NCBI GenBank assembly: GCA_017303635.1
Contig: JAFLCG010000007.1
Location: 248,001 to 312,000 of the forward strand
Reading direction: 5' to 3'
Origin: Anaerolineae bacterium
GTDB lineage: Bacteria; Chloroflexota; Anaerolineae; Aggregatilineales; Phototrophicaceae
DNA length: 64,000 bases
Part shown: positions 44,457-53,225 of the stretch, one piece after another
How positions within the stretch are numbered: position 1 is the stretch's first letter
Layout: the number at the start of each line of letters is the position of its first letter
Made by a program: the position numbers and the translations under genes
Notes under the pieces: generated by a model
Database searches by the model: none
The model's input: the letters and a program-made list of their open reading frames with translations, nothing else
What the model was told of the DNA's origin: nothing

Positions 44457-45270
44457 CAAGAAACGTCCTACTCCCCGCGACTTCGCTCTCCTCCAACCCG
44501 TGCATGACCAGCGCCCCGGCGTAACCCACTGACCGCAGCCTCTGCACATAGTACGCCCAGTCGAGTTGCCCCTTGCCCGCCGCGCAGTGACCAATCCGCA
44601 CACCGTCGTCGGTCACATCCTTGGCGTGGGCCAGCGTGATGTCCTTGCCCAGCAGGTCAAAAGCCTCGTCCAGAATCGACCGCTGCCGAGATACCTCTCC
44701 CGGACGCAGCAGATTGGAGCCATCCATCACAATCTTGAGATAGGGCGACTGCATGGCATCCAGCAGCGCCCGCGCCCGCCGCGCCGAGTTGACCACGTTG
44801 CCAGTCTCCGGTTCCACACCCAGCTTGACGTTGAACGCAGCCGCGATCTGTAGCGCTTCAGCCATCGTCTCCAGAAGATCGTCCCACGCCGCCGGCGCAT
44901 CGTTGTCCGGGTGCCAGCGCCACATATCTGCAGGGTCGCGTGTCCCCGTACACAGCGTGATCAAGGGCGCGCCCAATCGCTGACAGACACCTGCCAGCAA
45001 CCGCAGCCGCCGCAGATTCTCCTGCCGGTAAGCCCGGTCAGGATGAATCATATTGAAGGTGCCGCTGATGGCCGCCATGCTCAATCCCCGCACCGTCATG
45101 CCGGACTGAATCCGTTGCAGAACGGCCTCATCCATCGTATCAGGCAGCGTCGGCAGATTGGCAACGCTCAGGTTGAACTGCACTACGTCGATGCCGCTGG
45201 ATTGGATGGCATCAAGGCGGGAGTCGAGTGTGGGGCGGGTGAAGGTTTTGGCGAAGATACCGAGGTACAT
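44434..45270 (-). CDS. sugar phosphate isomerase/epimerase family protein
   Basis: About 278-aa TIM-barrel protein. Family motifs: MYLGIFAKTFTRPTLDSRLD at the start, LGVEPETGNV (glutamate ligand), LKIVMDGSNLL, TLAHAKDVTDDG, GKGQLDWAYYV and ALVMHGLEESEV. The start is placed at ATG 45270, the first residue of the barrel; the frame extends to 45321 only through repeat-like DNA. The C-terminus is read from a short-period repeat. Likely acts on a sugar or inositol derivative, perhaps with the dehydrogenase at 47151. Confidence 0.82.
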   Translation of the reverse strand: MYLGIFAKTFTRPTLDSRLDAIQSSGIDVVQFNLSVANLPTLPDTMDEAVLQRIQSGMTVRGLSMAAISGTFNMIHPDRAYRQENLRRLRLLAGVCQRLGAPLITLCTGTRDPADMWRWHPDNDAPAAWDDLLETMAEALQIAAAFNVKLGVEPETGNVVNSARRARALLDAMQSPYLKIVMDGSNLLRPGEVSRQRSILDEAFDLLGKDITLAHAKDVTDDGVRIGHCAAGKGQLDWAYYVQRLRSVGYAGALVMHGLEESEVAGSRTFLGSIVNGR

Positions 45271-45298
45271 GGAATGCCTTATGCGAGTAAGATTTTCA

Positions 45299-45336
45299 AC
45301 ACAGAGACACAAAGGTGGCACAGAGAAACACAGACG
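45299..45336. repeat. short-period repeat, ACACAGAGAC-type
   Basis: ACACAGAGACACAAAG followed by GCACAGAGAAACACAGAC: a degenerate repeat of a class common in intergenic DNA of several environmental phyla. It lies just upstream of the epimerase start. Confidence 0.65.
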
Positions 45337-45610
45337 ATTAAGGGCATTTGACCTATATTATCTTACTGTTCTCCGCTACGGGGATGATTTGTGGCAGTGA
45401 TTGGCGACAGTGGCGAAACTGCCGCCACACCGACAGCGGGAAGACGGGAGAGCAGCGCCGATTGGCGACATTTGCGACAAGCTTGACGGCGGGAATGCCG
45501 GGAACAGTCACCAAAGGTTGTCGGTGATGGCGGGAACAGGGGACGATGCCACCACTGTGTCGGTTGTGCCATTGGCGGGCGGTCGGACGGGAGCTTTCCG
45601 CTATCCAGCG

Positions 45611-45679
45611 GTCAGTGGCTAGTGGCTGGTGGTCAGTGGAAGATAAGTTCACAGTGGACAGTTCATAGTCACAGTGAAG
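45611..45679. repeat. two adjoining short-period repeats
   Basis: 45611-45640 reads GTCAGTGGCTAGTGGCTGG then TGGTCAGTGGA; 45646-45679 reads AAGTTCACAGTGGACAG then TTCATAGTCACAGTGAAG. The second is the reverse complement of the repeat at 50505-50541 in general pattern (CTTCACTGTGA...CTGTGAACTTATC). Confidence 0.65.
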
Positions 45680-45720
45680 ATAGATGATGAGATACGAGGG
45701 GATGAGGGGATGCGTGTTCA

Positions 45721-45769
45721 TATCCACAGTGTAGCACAATTTGAGGGAAAAAGTGAAACATTTGTTCCG
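45721..45769 (-). promoter_or_regulatory. LexA-box-like promoter module, copy C
   Basis: Read on the minus strand: CGGAACAAATGTTTCA (45769-45754), 15 bases, TGTGC then TACACT as an extended -10, six bases, then ATGAACAC (start at 45721). Box, spacing and ATG position match copy A at 51584-51634. The box resembles the Gram-positive LexA site GAAC-N4-GTTC, with one half-site altered here. Confidence 0.6.
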
Positions 45770-45804
45770 ATTCAGCCCTTGACAAGCAGATTGAGCGAGG
45801 CCAT

Positions 45805-47091
45805 CTAGATCGAGGACTGCTCACGATAAACGAGAGCATCTGCCACTGCCGTCAATTCGTCCCGACAATCAGGTGAAATCTGATTGTCGGAAAGTGAACC
45901 GATTTGCTGTAGAAAGCCTGCCAGATCATTGGAGTCGATACTGGATTCCAGACTTTGATTGACCTCACTCGGCAGATCGCACTGACTGATGATGTCACTC
46001 AGCTTCCCTGGCGACGGTGCAGGCATCACCATGACGACCACATCATTCAGATAATCCTGTTGATAATTCGACATGGGTTGGAACGACCCAAGAGTTCCTG
46101 ACGGCAGTGGCAGTGCGGGGTTGCGCCCAAGAAACAAGCGTCCTCCGAGAGAACTAAAGCCCAGAGATAGGGGACTGGAGGGAGGTGAGGGGAAACTATC
46201 TTCGAGCATACCCGCCTTGGTGTTCCATATGAGGATACCATTGAAGCTTGTTTCCGCAGCAATCTGCGAACCACTACGGTTCCAAGCTAGTGATTTAACA
46301 ACACCGGGGACAGTTTCTATGAAAGTAGATATGGAGCCAGTCAAAGCCTCCACAATGTAGATAGAAGTTAAATGCGCCTTGGAGTCATCTACCCTTCCTA
46401 CGATGGGAAAGCTACCTGGCGTACCAACTGGCACTTCTAGAAGTGTATAGACAGCAAGATGTGTGATATCAGGACTCCACCACATCCCCATGATACGGTC
46501 GACGTTCAAGGAGAATTCTGTGATCGTCATGCCAGACAACGCATCCAGTATACTTACTGTAGTCATACTATTGAGAGTCGCAAAATAGAGTTCATTGGAA
46601 CTCCATGCGGGCGTGAATCCATTGCCCCAAACCCCCTGATCAAAACGCCTCAGGATGGATCCATCCGCCACATTGTAGATTCGAGTTTCCCTTCCAGCGC
46701 CACTACGGAGTGCGATTTGGGTGCTATTGGGATTCCACTGTGCGCTATAGGGCAAAACATCCGGTTCCTGGAGAGCCGTGACCAATTCAAGGGTATCTGT
46801 GCTCCAGACATCCGTATTGACGAGGATGTATGAGCCATCAGGACTAAGGACAACGTCCGGTACCCTGAAGGTGATGTCAGGTGGGAAAGGGCGAAAAGAA
46901 ACAGGCTGATAGGCTCGATCATAGACGGTGATGCCGTCTCTGCGGACAACCACCACCACGTCCCCGCTCTCACTCCATTCAACAGCATAGACAAACGGTG
47001 ATTGGTTTGATTGCGCCCACATCTCCTTCTGGCTTCCGATCAGTATCGGAATGACTAGAAGCAGGCTCATCACAAATCGCTTGAATACCAT
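45805..47091 (-). CDS. secreted WD40/TolB-like beta-propeller protein
   Basis: 428-aa protein with an N-terminal export signal (FVMSLLLVIPILIGSQ). Blades are marked by recurring W/S-D motifs: YAVEWSESGDVVVVV, DVVLSPDGSYILVN, AQWNPNSTQIALRSG, MWWSPDITHLAVYT, LAWNRSGSQIAAET. A helical C-terminal region follows (DLPSEVNQSLESSIDSNDL). AAGGAGG stands before the ATG. One of four secreted propellers in this stretch; function unknown, scaffold or ligand binding likely. Confidence 0.75.
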   Translation of the reverse strand: MVFKRFVMSLLLVIPILIGSQKEMWAQSNQSPFVYAVEWSESGDVVVVVRRDGITVYDRAYQPVSFRPFPPDITFRVPDVVLSPDGSYILVNTDVWSTDTLELVTALQEPDVLPYSAQWNPNSTQIALRSGAGRETRIYNVADGSILRRFDQGVWGNGFTPAWSSNELYFATLNSMTTVSILDALSGMTITEFSLNVDRIMGMWWSPDITHLAVYTLLEVPVGTPGSFPIVGRVDDSKAHLTSIYIVEALTGSISTFIETVPGVVKSLAWNRSGSQIAAETSFNGILIWNTKAGMLEDSFPSPPSSPLSLGFSSLGGRLFLGRNPALPLPSGTLGSFQPMSNYQQDYLNDVVVMVMPAPSPGKLSDIISQCDLPSEVNQSLESSIDSNDLAGFLQQIGSLSDNQISPDCRDELTAVADALVYREQSSI

Positions 47092-47150
47092 GCTTGCCTC
47101 CTTACCATCCCTTACTGTCGATAATTGGGAATATCAGAAGATGTCACCTG

Positions 47151-48224
47151 TTAGACGCCTCCCGTCACGTCAGCCAACCGGACCCGCTCGCCAGTCTCCA
47201 CCGACCGGCTGATCGCCACCAGCGCCCGGAGTGCCGCTGCCCCGTCCACAGCCGTTGCCCCGCGCTGCGCCACACCCTGCAGAATGACCTCAGCAAAGCC
47301 TTCCACCTGCCGCTTGTAGGTATGGGCATCTTCACCCAGTGGGCGTCGATACACGCCGTCTTTGCTCGAGAAGCACTCCACCTCGCTGGTCTTGTGGAAC
47401 CAGGGATTATGCACCCGCGCCTTGACGCTCCCGTGTTCGCCGTAGACCGTGAAACCTTCTTCCCAATCCCCGCGCACCGCCACCGTCAGGTCCAGATGCC
47501 CGACGCTGCCATCGGCAAAATCGACAGCGGTGAACCAACAGTACGCCCCGAATTTCTCCACCAACCGTGCCTGGACGGAGACCATCTCGCCCATCAGGTA
47601 ACGCGCCATATCCACCAGATGGCTCCCGTGCGTCAGCGGATAGTAACGGCGGCGGTCGGCCTTGGGATCACCTGCCGGACGCAGGGCGGCGGCGCTCGTC
47701 CGCATGATCGGCTGGACGTTATCGGTCATGGCATAACGATAGGTCGAGTCGCAGTACCACGCCTTGAGTGCCATCCGTTCGCCCATCTCCGCCTGAATGA
47801 AATCCCGCGCATAGGCGATGCCAGGGTCGAAGCGTTTGTTATTCCCCACCTGCAAGACCAACCCGCTGGCTTCCACCTGCGCCCCTAGCGAATCGCATTC
47901 CTCAATCGTTACGCCCAGCGGTTTCTCCACCAGCACATGTTTGCCCGCCGCCAACGCCTTGAGCGCCAGCGGCACATGGAATTGATCCGCTACCGCCACA
48001 ATCACCGCATCTACTTTTGGATCGGCCAGCATGGCGTCGTAATCGGCATAAGCGGCTTGCGGCTGATGCACCGCCTGCATCGCCTCCCGTAGATCATCCG
48101 CGCGGTCACAAATGGCATACAGGTCAGCATTGCGGGCTTTCCGCACCGCATCAAAGTGTCCCGCTTGGGCAATCGGCCCACAGCCCAGAATACCGATTTG
48201 CAGGCGACTAGAGTCTTTGTGCAT
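47151..48224 (-). CDS. Gfo/Idh/MocA-family oxidoreductase
   Basis: 357-aa NAD(P)-dependent dehydrogenase. N-terminal Rossmann fold IGILGCGPIAQAGHF, AICDRADDLREA, and the family signature VLVEKPLGVTIEE near residue 95; the C-terminal substrate domain includes YYPLTHGSHLVDMARYLMG and WEEGFTVYGEHGSVK. Such enzymes oxidise sugars, inositols or sugar acids. It is separated from the epimerase at 44434 by one propeller gene. Confidence 0.9.
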   Translation of the reverse strand: MHKDSSRLQIGILGCGPIAQAGHFDAVRKARNADLYAICDRADDLREAMQAVHQPQAAYADYDAMLADPKVDAVIVAVADQFHVPLALKALAAGKHVLVEKPLGVTIEECDSLGAQVEASGLVLQVGNNKRFDPGIAYARDFIQAEMGERMALKAWYCDSTYRYAMTDNVQPIMRTSAAALRPAGDPKADRRRYYPLTHGSHLVDMARYLMGEMVSVQARLVEKFGAYCWFTAVDFADGSVGHLDLTVAVRGDWEEGFTVYGEHGSVKARVHNPWFHKTSEVECFSSKDGVYRRPLGEDAHTYKRQVEGFAEVILQGVAQRGATAVDGAAALRALVAISRSVETGERVRLADVTGGV

Positions 48225-48265
48225 AGTCTTGGTCTTTCAGCTTTTAGCCAGTCGATGGTAGTCAA

Positions 48266-49222
48266 TCAACAATCAGCACAGGCCGTTGGCGTGGGAGTGA
48301 CATCACTAATGAGTCGGGGTTGCCATTTCAGACCGCGTATGGCACGACCAAAATCAACGATGAACTCAGTCTCCAGACTATCCAGTTGCATCACCATAAT
48401 GCGGGTTGCACCCTCAATGTAGGCAATTTTGGTACGGTCAGGAGCGATAACGGGTGATCTCGAAGCAACTTCCGGGTCTGTCAGAAGCGTCAGAGATTCG
48501 GTTTGCAAATCGTATTTGAATACACCGCGAATTAGTCGAGCATCCCTGACAAGCGTAGCTGAGAAAATCACTTCACGATCCGACAGCCAGCCAAGACCAC
48601 CGAATTGCCCGCCATTTAATCCACTTAACATGGCAAGTTCAGTTCCATCCCGGTTGACTACATAAAGGTCGGTATTAGGAAGACCATCCAAAGCGAAAGG
48701 TACCGGATTAACGCCGCTGCTGGAGAAGAGAATTTGGCTACCGTCAGTCGACCATGTGGGTTGTTCGGCAAAATAGCCTGGAGGAAATTGACTGAGCGGA
48801 ACTGATGTGCGAACATCTGATGCAATATCAACATAGGTGATAATGGAATTGTCCACCCCAATCAAGAATTGCCCGTCACTTGACCAATCCAAATTCACCA
48901 GAAAGCGGCTATTGGGAACCGGAATTTCCGTGTTGTCTGCAATGTCTAGGAGTGTTACATCTTCAATCGCATTGCCAATAGCAACTTGCTCCCCGTCCGC
49001 GGACCAACTGACGGACTCAATTGAGTTAACACCAGTTGTCACTTGGCGAATCACTTTTTCTTCGGTATCAACAACGAAGAGTTGAGATACGTTGTCCACC
49101 TGTGCTATGAAGCTCAACTGGCCGTTCATAGGGACCGGAGCGGTTTGAGCAGCCGCTACGAAGAGTCCTCCAGAGAGGACAAGCAATACAATGAAGATCA
49201 ACTTCTGAGTCAAGTGCGACAT
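48266..49222 (-). CDS. secreted TolB-like beta-propeller protein
   Basis: About 318 aa; signal peptide LIFIVLLVLSGGLFVAAAQT. Repeated PD40/TolB blades: VSWSADGEQVAIGN, LDWSSDGQFLIGVD, PTWSTDGSQILFSS, LGWLSDREVIFSAT, PVIAPDRTKIAYIE. The ATG at 49222 sits immediately before the signal sequence; the frame opens earlier at 49282. No attachment signal other than the leader is seen. Ends with two cysteines (CADC). Confidence 0.78.
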   Translation of the reverse strand: MSHLTQKLIFIVLLVLSGGLFVAAAQTAPVPMNGQLSFIAQVDNVSQLFVVDTEEKVIRQVTTGVNSIESVSWSADGEQVAIGNAIEDVTLLDIADNTEIPVPNSRFLVNLDWSSDGQFLIGVDNSIITYVDIASDVRTSVPLSQFPPGYFAEQPTWSTDGSQILFSSSGVNPVPFALDGLPNTDLYVVNRDGTELAMLSGLNGGQFGGLGWLSDREVIFSATLVRDARLIRGVFKYDLQTESLTLLTDPEVASRSPVIAPDRTKIAYIEGATRIMVMQLDSLETEFIVDFGRAIRGLKWQPRLISDVTPTPTACADC

Positions 49223-49424
49223 ACTGAAATCGCTGGCAATCAAGATAGTTCCACAATTATAGGACTGATAGGACTTACGCAAAACACCACATGCGTAGGA
49301 GCGGATATACGGGCGCAGACGCCCTAATCCGCCCGCTGGCCCCCATACAATTACGATTGGTGAGATATATGAGCCCCTTTAGTGGGCTTGTCCTTCATCG
49401 GAGCCGAATGTTTTAACGTCTGGC

Positions 49425-49459
49425 GGTAGCTACCAGCCGGTAGCTCGTAGCTGGTAGCC
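49425..49459. repeat. short-period repeat, GTAGCTGGTAGC-type
   Basis: GGTAGCTACCAGCCGG then TAGCTCGTAGCTGGTAGCC; ends three bases before the stop codon of the next minus-strand gene. Confidence 0.65.
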
Positions 49460-49462
49460 TCT

Positions 49463-50416
49463 TCACGAAGGCTCTCCATCCCGCGCCGTCCCTGCCGTCA
49501 ACTGGCGCAGCCCCGTCCCATCCATCTTGATCATGAACAGATGCGGACTGCCGCCATCCCGGTACGAAGAGAAAATAATGTGCTGCCCGTCCGCACTCCA
49601 GATAGGGGCCGCGTCCCAGGCGGGATCATGCGTCAGGCGGATGATCCCGCTGTCACACGGTCCATCCGCCTGCAAACAGGCCATCGACATCAGGTAAATC
49701 TCAAAGTTGCGCTGGAACCGATCCGAACTAAATACCAGCCAATTCCCGTCCGGCGACCACTGCGGGTCGACGTTCCGGTTGCCGTTGTTATTGGTAATGC
49801 CTCGCTGCTCGCCTGTGGTCGTATCCAGCACCCACACTCCCCAGTTGCGGACGTAAGCCGTGAAGATGATCCACCGGCCATCCGGCGACCAGACCGGGGA
49901 GCGCATGTCATAATTCTGAGCGATCAGGGGCCGAGTGGCCGCGTCGCAGGCATCGGGTTGTACTTCATCCAGGCACGCCAGATCAACGCTGTACAAATTC
50001 CACCGACCAGTGCGGTCCGAAGCAAACGCCAGTTGCCGACCATCCGGCGACCAACTGGGTTCATTCTCGCGGGAAGTCGCCGTCGTCACCCGCCGTAGCC
50101 CGCGTCCATCCCGCCCCATCACATAAATATCCATATTCTCGTGACGGCGAGAGGCAAACGCGATCCGGCTCCCGTCGGCTGAGCGCGCCGGTTCGCCATC
50201 ATAGTCCGAACGCCGGGTAACCTCAGTGACCATCTGACGCTGCACATCCAGCGCATACAGGTTGCGCCCCCCGGCCCGAGCACTGCTGAAGATGATCTCC
50301 CCGGCGGCCTCTACCGGGCGCAGTTGACCCGTCAGCGTAATCCCGCCAACCCCCACCACGCACAGCATCAACAGCACAGCGGTCACCCGACCGATCAATT
50401 CAGCAATCAATCGCAA
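49463..50416 (-). CDS. TolB-like beta-propeller protein
   Basis: 317 aa, starting at TTG (50416, or TTG 50410, which has AAGG seven bases upstream). Hydrophobic leader VTAVLLMLCVVGVGGITLTG. Six PD40 blades are plain: EIIFSSARAGGRNLYAL, PARSADGSRIAFASR, PSWSPDGRQLAFASD, PVWSPDGRWIIFTAY, PQWSPDGNWLVFSSD, PIWSADGQHIIFSSY. The C-terminus is short (TAGTARDGEPS) and ends in a repeat, suggesting the last blade may be lost. Confidence 0.82.
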   Translation of the reverse strand: MRLIAELIGRVTAVLLMLCVVGVGGITLTGQLRPVEAAGEIIFSSARAGGRNLYALDVQRQMVTEVTRRSDYDGEPARSADGSRIAFASRRHENMDIYVMGRDGRGLRRVTTATSRENEPSWSPDGRQLAFASDRTGRWNLYSVDLACLDEVQPDACDAATRPLIAQNYDMRSPVWSPDGRWIIFTAYVRNWGVWVLDTTTGEQRGITNNNGNRNVDPQWSPDGNWLVFSSDRFQRNFEIYLMSMACLQADGPCDSGIIRLTHDPAWDAAPIWSADGQHIIFSSYRDGGSPHLFMIKMDGTGLRQLTAGTARDGEPS

Positions 50417-50474
50417 ACCTTACCCACAGTCATCACCATCTACCAGCCCATCGCCATCCCAACCCCACCGCATG

Positions 50475-50541
50475 TCTTCACCCTGCACGCTTCACTCCGC
50501 ACTTCTTCACTGTGAACTGTGAACTGAGTACTGTGAACTTA
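50475..50541. repeat. short-period repeat, CTTCACTGTGAACTG-type
   Basis: CTTCACCCTGCACGCTTCACT, CTTCTTCACTGTGAACTG, TGAACTGAGTACTGTGAACT in succession. It overlaps the stop of the oxidoreductase gene at 50539 and echoes the repeats at 45646-45679 and 52021-52070. Confidence 0.65.
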
Positions 50542-51462
50542 TCCCCTCACCTGCGGAATGATCTCCTCCGTCACCATCGCCAGCCGCTCGGCATCCGGGA
50601 AGCCCACCACGTCGATCATGAAGTAGCTGCAGCCCGCCGCCACATGCGCCCCCATCTGCTCGACGATCTGCGCCGGAGTACCGACAAACGCATTCTCAGG
50701 TGTCCAGCGTTGATGCGCCCGGGAGAGACCCACCTGCAGCGCTTCCGCTTCCGTCCGCCCAACCGCCACCCGCCCGAACCACGTCTTGCGGATACTCCCG
50801 GGATCGCGTCCAATGTCCTCGCAAGCTTGGTTCAGCCACCCCAGCCGCTGCTGATACGCCGCAATCGGCGCATCTGGTGTGTTGTACCAATCCCCGTATT
50901 TCGCAGCAATCCGATGCGCCCGTTCGCCCATCACGCCAATACACAGGATCGGGCGCGGTTGCGGCTTGGGTTCGAGGATTGCATCCACAATCTGATAATG
51001 TTTGCCGTGATAGGTTACTTTGCCGGGTTCGTTCCACATCCGCAGGAAGATCTCACAGGTGTCTTCCAGTTGTTCCAGCCGGACTTTCGCCGGTTCCAGT
51101 TTCCAGTCATACGCGCGGTACTCATCCTCTTTCCAACCCGCGCCAATGCCCATGATGTACCGCCCCTCGCTGAATACCTGCAAGGTGGCCGCCATCTTCG
51201 CCAGCAGCGCCGGATTCCGGTAATTCTGCCCCAGCACCATCGGCCCTACATCAAATTGTTTGAAGCGCCCGGCCAGGAAGCTCAAAACCGTCCAGGCTTC
51301 GTAAGCATATAAGTCGTTCCAAAAAAGATGATCGGTCATCCACAAACTCTTGAAATGACCGGCCAAACCGGGCAGCGTGGCGTCCAGGTCTTCCAGCCAT
51401 TGGTTGAGGCGTTCCGTTTTGGGATGGCTTTCCACCAGTGCGAGGCCAAAATCGACAGACAT
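50539..51462 (-). CDS. luciferase-like (LLM class) flavin/F420-dependent oxidoreductase
   Basis: 307-aa TIM-barrel monooxygenase or reductase of the bacterial luciferase superfamily. Typical stretches: FKSLWMTDHLFW, QYRNPALLAKMAATLQVFSE with GRYIMGIGAGWKEDEYRAY, PILCIGVMGERAHRIAAKYG and WYNTPDAPI. AGGAG precedes the ATG. Members use F420 or FMN; the GAGWKEDEY and GERA motifs fit the F420-type branch common in Chloroflexota and Actinobacteria. Substrate unknown. Confidence 0.85.
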   Translation of the reverse strand: MSVDFGLALVESHPKTERLNQWLEDLDATLPGLAGHFKSLWMTDHLFWNDLYAYEAWTVLSFLAGRFKQFDVGPMVLGQNYRNPALLAKMAATLQVFSEGRYIMGIGAGWKEDEYRAYDWKLEPAKVRLEQLEDTCEIFLRMWNEPGKVTYHGKHYQIVDAILEPKPQPRPILCIGVMGERAHRIAAKYGDWYNTPDAPIAAYQQRLGWLNQACEDIGRDPGSIRKTWFGRVAVGRTEAEALQVGLSRAHQRWTPENAFVGTPAQIVEQMGAHVAAGCSYFMIDVVGFPDAERLAMVTEEIIPQVRG

Positions 51463-52051
51463 GGGGGATTCTCCTGCGTGGCATAAATAATCTACAAAAA
51501 AAGTCTACCCTCAAAAGATGAGCGTGGGCAAAGTTAGTGGTTTGTGATCGGTGCAAAACGCTTTGCAAAAACTGGGACAAAATCGGAACATTTGTTCCGT
51601 TCCTGGCCTTACCCTGTGCTATCCTGATCGTATGAACACCTGCACCACAGCACGGCTTCAATTCCCGAATTCGCCACACACTGACCGAAAGCGATCCCCT
51701 ATGCAAATGCCTTTGATATTTGCTTCAGAAAACCCTTTGCGTCCTGTACACTGTTGCGCTGGTGATGTTCATCACTTTGGGTCGAAAGTGTGCTCATGGC
51801 GGCGCACACCCTGCTGCCCGCCAAAGGATGTCACTCGTTGTCAGGCGGTGGCAAACACCCGTCTCCCCGCCAGAGATGTCAACTTCTGGTGGCTGCTCCC
51901 TCGCCGCCCGCCAACCACCTTGAACATCTCGGCGGCAACCTCTCGTCTACCCACTGACAAAGTCAGTGGTAATTCCGCCATTCAGCCGCTCATCAGGGTC
52001 CGAGCCATCAGCCCAAAACTTTTCACTCTTTACTCTGCACTCTGTACTTCT
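51463..52051. other. intergenic region with LexA-like promoter copy A
   Basis: About 590 bases. It holds a LexA-box-like promoter at 51584-51634 directed right, GC-rich DNA with recurring CCGCC/GGCGG words (51790-51945), and a hairpin with 8-bp stem and 3-base loop (CCACTGAC AAA GTCAGTGG, 51951-51969). A plus-strand frame from ATG 51632 stays open into the glycosyltransferase gene, but its composition looks non-coding. Confidence 0.55.
51584..51634 (+). promoter_or_regulatory. LexA-box-like promoter module, copy A
   Basis: CGGAACATTTGTTCCG (51584-51599), 15 bases, TGTGC plus TATCCT (51615-51625) as extended -10, six bases, ATGAACAC. The box has two 7-bp perfect arms and overlaps the -35 zone, where a repressor would block transcription. 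With the ATG only six bases after the -10, any transcript would be leaderless. Confidence 0.65.
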
Positions 52052-52070
52052 TCACCCTGCACCAAGCACC
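52021..52070. repeat. short-period repeat, CTCTGCACTCTGTAC-type
   Basis: TTTCACTCTTTACTCTGCA, CTCTGTACTTCTTCACCC, TGCACCAAGCACCTGCC. It spans the stop codon of the glycosyltransferase at 52052 and encodes its last residues. Confidence 0.6.
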
Positions 52071-53221
52071 TGCCTGTACAACCCCACCAGCTTGGCCTCC
52101 TCCGCTTCCCAGGTCAGCGATTCTCGCGCCCGCAGTGCATTCGCCCGGTAACGAGCATTTGCTTCCGGCTCCAGCACTGCCTCAATCGCCCGGGCTAGCG
52201 CTTCGGGTTCGACCGAAGACAGGATCACCCCCAGATCGTACTGCCGCACCAACCCCGCTACCTCTGGAATATCCGTCACCACCAGCGGTAGACCCGCCGC
52301 AATCGACTCAAATAATTTGTTCGGCAGCGCAAAATGATAGCTAGTCGCGTCCGATGTGATGATGACCACCGCCGCGTCGGCCTGCGCCATTGTGGGAGCC
52401 ATCGTCTGGGGAGTCATCGGATGCACGCGGCGCAGCCGGTGTCCCACGCCCAGCTTCTCCGCCTGCCGCTCGAGTACCGGCCACAAGGTACCATCCCCCA
52501 CCAGTGCCAGCGACACATGTTCTGGCAAGTAACGCAGCGCCTCCACCAGTTCCGGCAAATGCCGCCCATGCGTGATGCGTCCGCTGTGCCCGATAATGCG
52601 CTCCCCGGCTTGGCGCGGCATCGGCACCGGTTCCCCATCACTGCGTACATCAACCACGTTCCGCACCACGACGGGGCGCTTGATCCGCAGATGGTCAGCC
52701 AACCAGTTCGCCAGTTGGTCGCCCACAGTGATCGTCCCAGCAGCCCGCCGTGCCATCCAGCCTTCCAGCGGACGCAGCAGACTCAGCATAAAGCGGGTCG
52801 GCGTGCGCCCGCCCTTCACACTGCGTTCAAAATACAGTTCATGGGCATCGTAGATGAATGTCCGATCCCACAATCCGGCCAGAGCCATCATCAGCAGGCC
52901 GGTAAAATCATTCACGTGGTACACCCGCGCCTTGATTTGCTGCAGCCGCCTCGCCAACAACCAGTACCCCTGGAAAACCCGCGCAGCCTTTCCAATTTTC
53001 CCCTGTAACCCAGATAAAATATCTGGCTTAATCAGTTGTACCGGGACGCCGTCCAAGACCGCATCCGCTGGATACTCATTATCATTATTAGCATCAATAC
53101 CCAGGGTCAGCACACGCCACCCCGCCCGCGCCAGACTGGCTGCTTCTTTCCGTACCCGCCCATCCTCGCGCACGGCGTTATCCACAATCACGCAAACATC
53201 AACATCCATCGGGAGCATCAT
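52052..53221 (-). CDS. GT4-type glycosyltransferase
   Basis: About 389-aa GT-B fold glycosyltransferase. N-terminal domain: VCVIVDNAVREDGRVRKEA, VYHVNDFTGLLMMA, FIYDAHELYFE; C-terminal donor domain: VVRNVVDVRSDGE, GERIIGHSGRI, LALVGDGTLWPVLE, FALPNKLFESIAAGLPLVV. The start at 53221 lies four bases after the upstream gene's stop, implying coupling; ATGs at 53239 and 53209 are alternatives. It is clearly a paralogue of the upstream gene at 53226. Together they may add successive sugars to an exopolysaccharide or glycolipid. Confidence 0.87.
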   Translation of the reverse strand: MMLPMDVDVCVIVDNAVREDGRVRKEAASLARAGWRVLTLGIDANNDNEYPADAVLDGVPVQLIKPDILSGLQGKIGKAARVFQGYWLLARRLQQIKARVYHVNDFTGLLMMALAGLWDRTFIYDAHELYFERSVKGGRTPTRFMLSLLRPLEGWMARRAAGTITVGDQLANWLADHLRIKRPVVVRNVVDVRSDGEPVPMPRQAGERIIGHSGRITHGRHLPELVEALRYLPEHVSLALVGDGTLWPVLERQAEKLGVGHRLRRVHPMTPQTMAPTMAQADAAVVIITSDATSYHFALPNKLFESIAAGLPLVVTDIPEVAGLVRQYDLGVILSSVEPEALARAIEAVLEPEANARYRANALRARESLTWEAEEAKLVGLYRQVLGAG

Positions 53222-53225
53222 AGAT

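Larger units (their letters stand above)
45271..45804. other. intergenic region rich in repeats, with LexA-like promoter copy
   Basis: About 530 bases. It contains three short-period repeats (45299-45336, 45611-45640, 45646-45679), a GC-rich stretch with recurrent GGCGACA/TGTGGCGGCAG-like words on alternating strands (45395-45600), and a LexA-box-like promoter module pointing left (45721-45769). A minus-strand frame (45353-45721) under that promoter runs through the repeats and is not considered a reliable gene. Confidence 0.6.

Noticed and set aside
45353..45721. 122-codon minus-strand frame under LexA-like promoter copy C
   Set aside because: It passes through two short-period repeats and has no protein-like pattern; start context alone is not enough.
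45750..45772. GTGAAAC word considered as half of a chromosomal parS site
   Set aside because: The other half is absent, and the surrounding sequence fits the LexA-like box with conserved spacing seen at two other places.
51632..52198. 188-codon plus-strand frame starting under LexA-like promoter copy A
   Set aside because: Although the start is well placed for a leaderless mRNA, the translation is C/P/R-rich, runs through repeat DNA and into the antisense of a glycosyltransferase; treated as a decayed or non-coding region.
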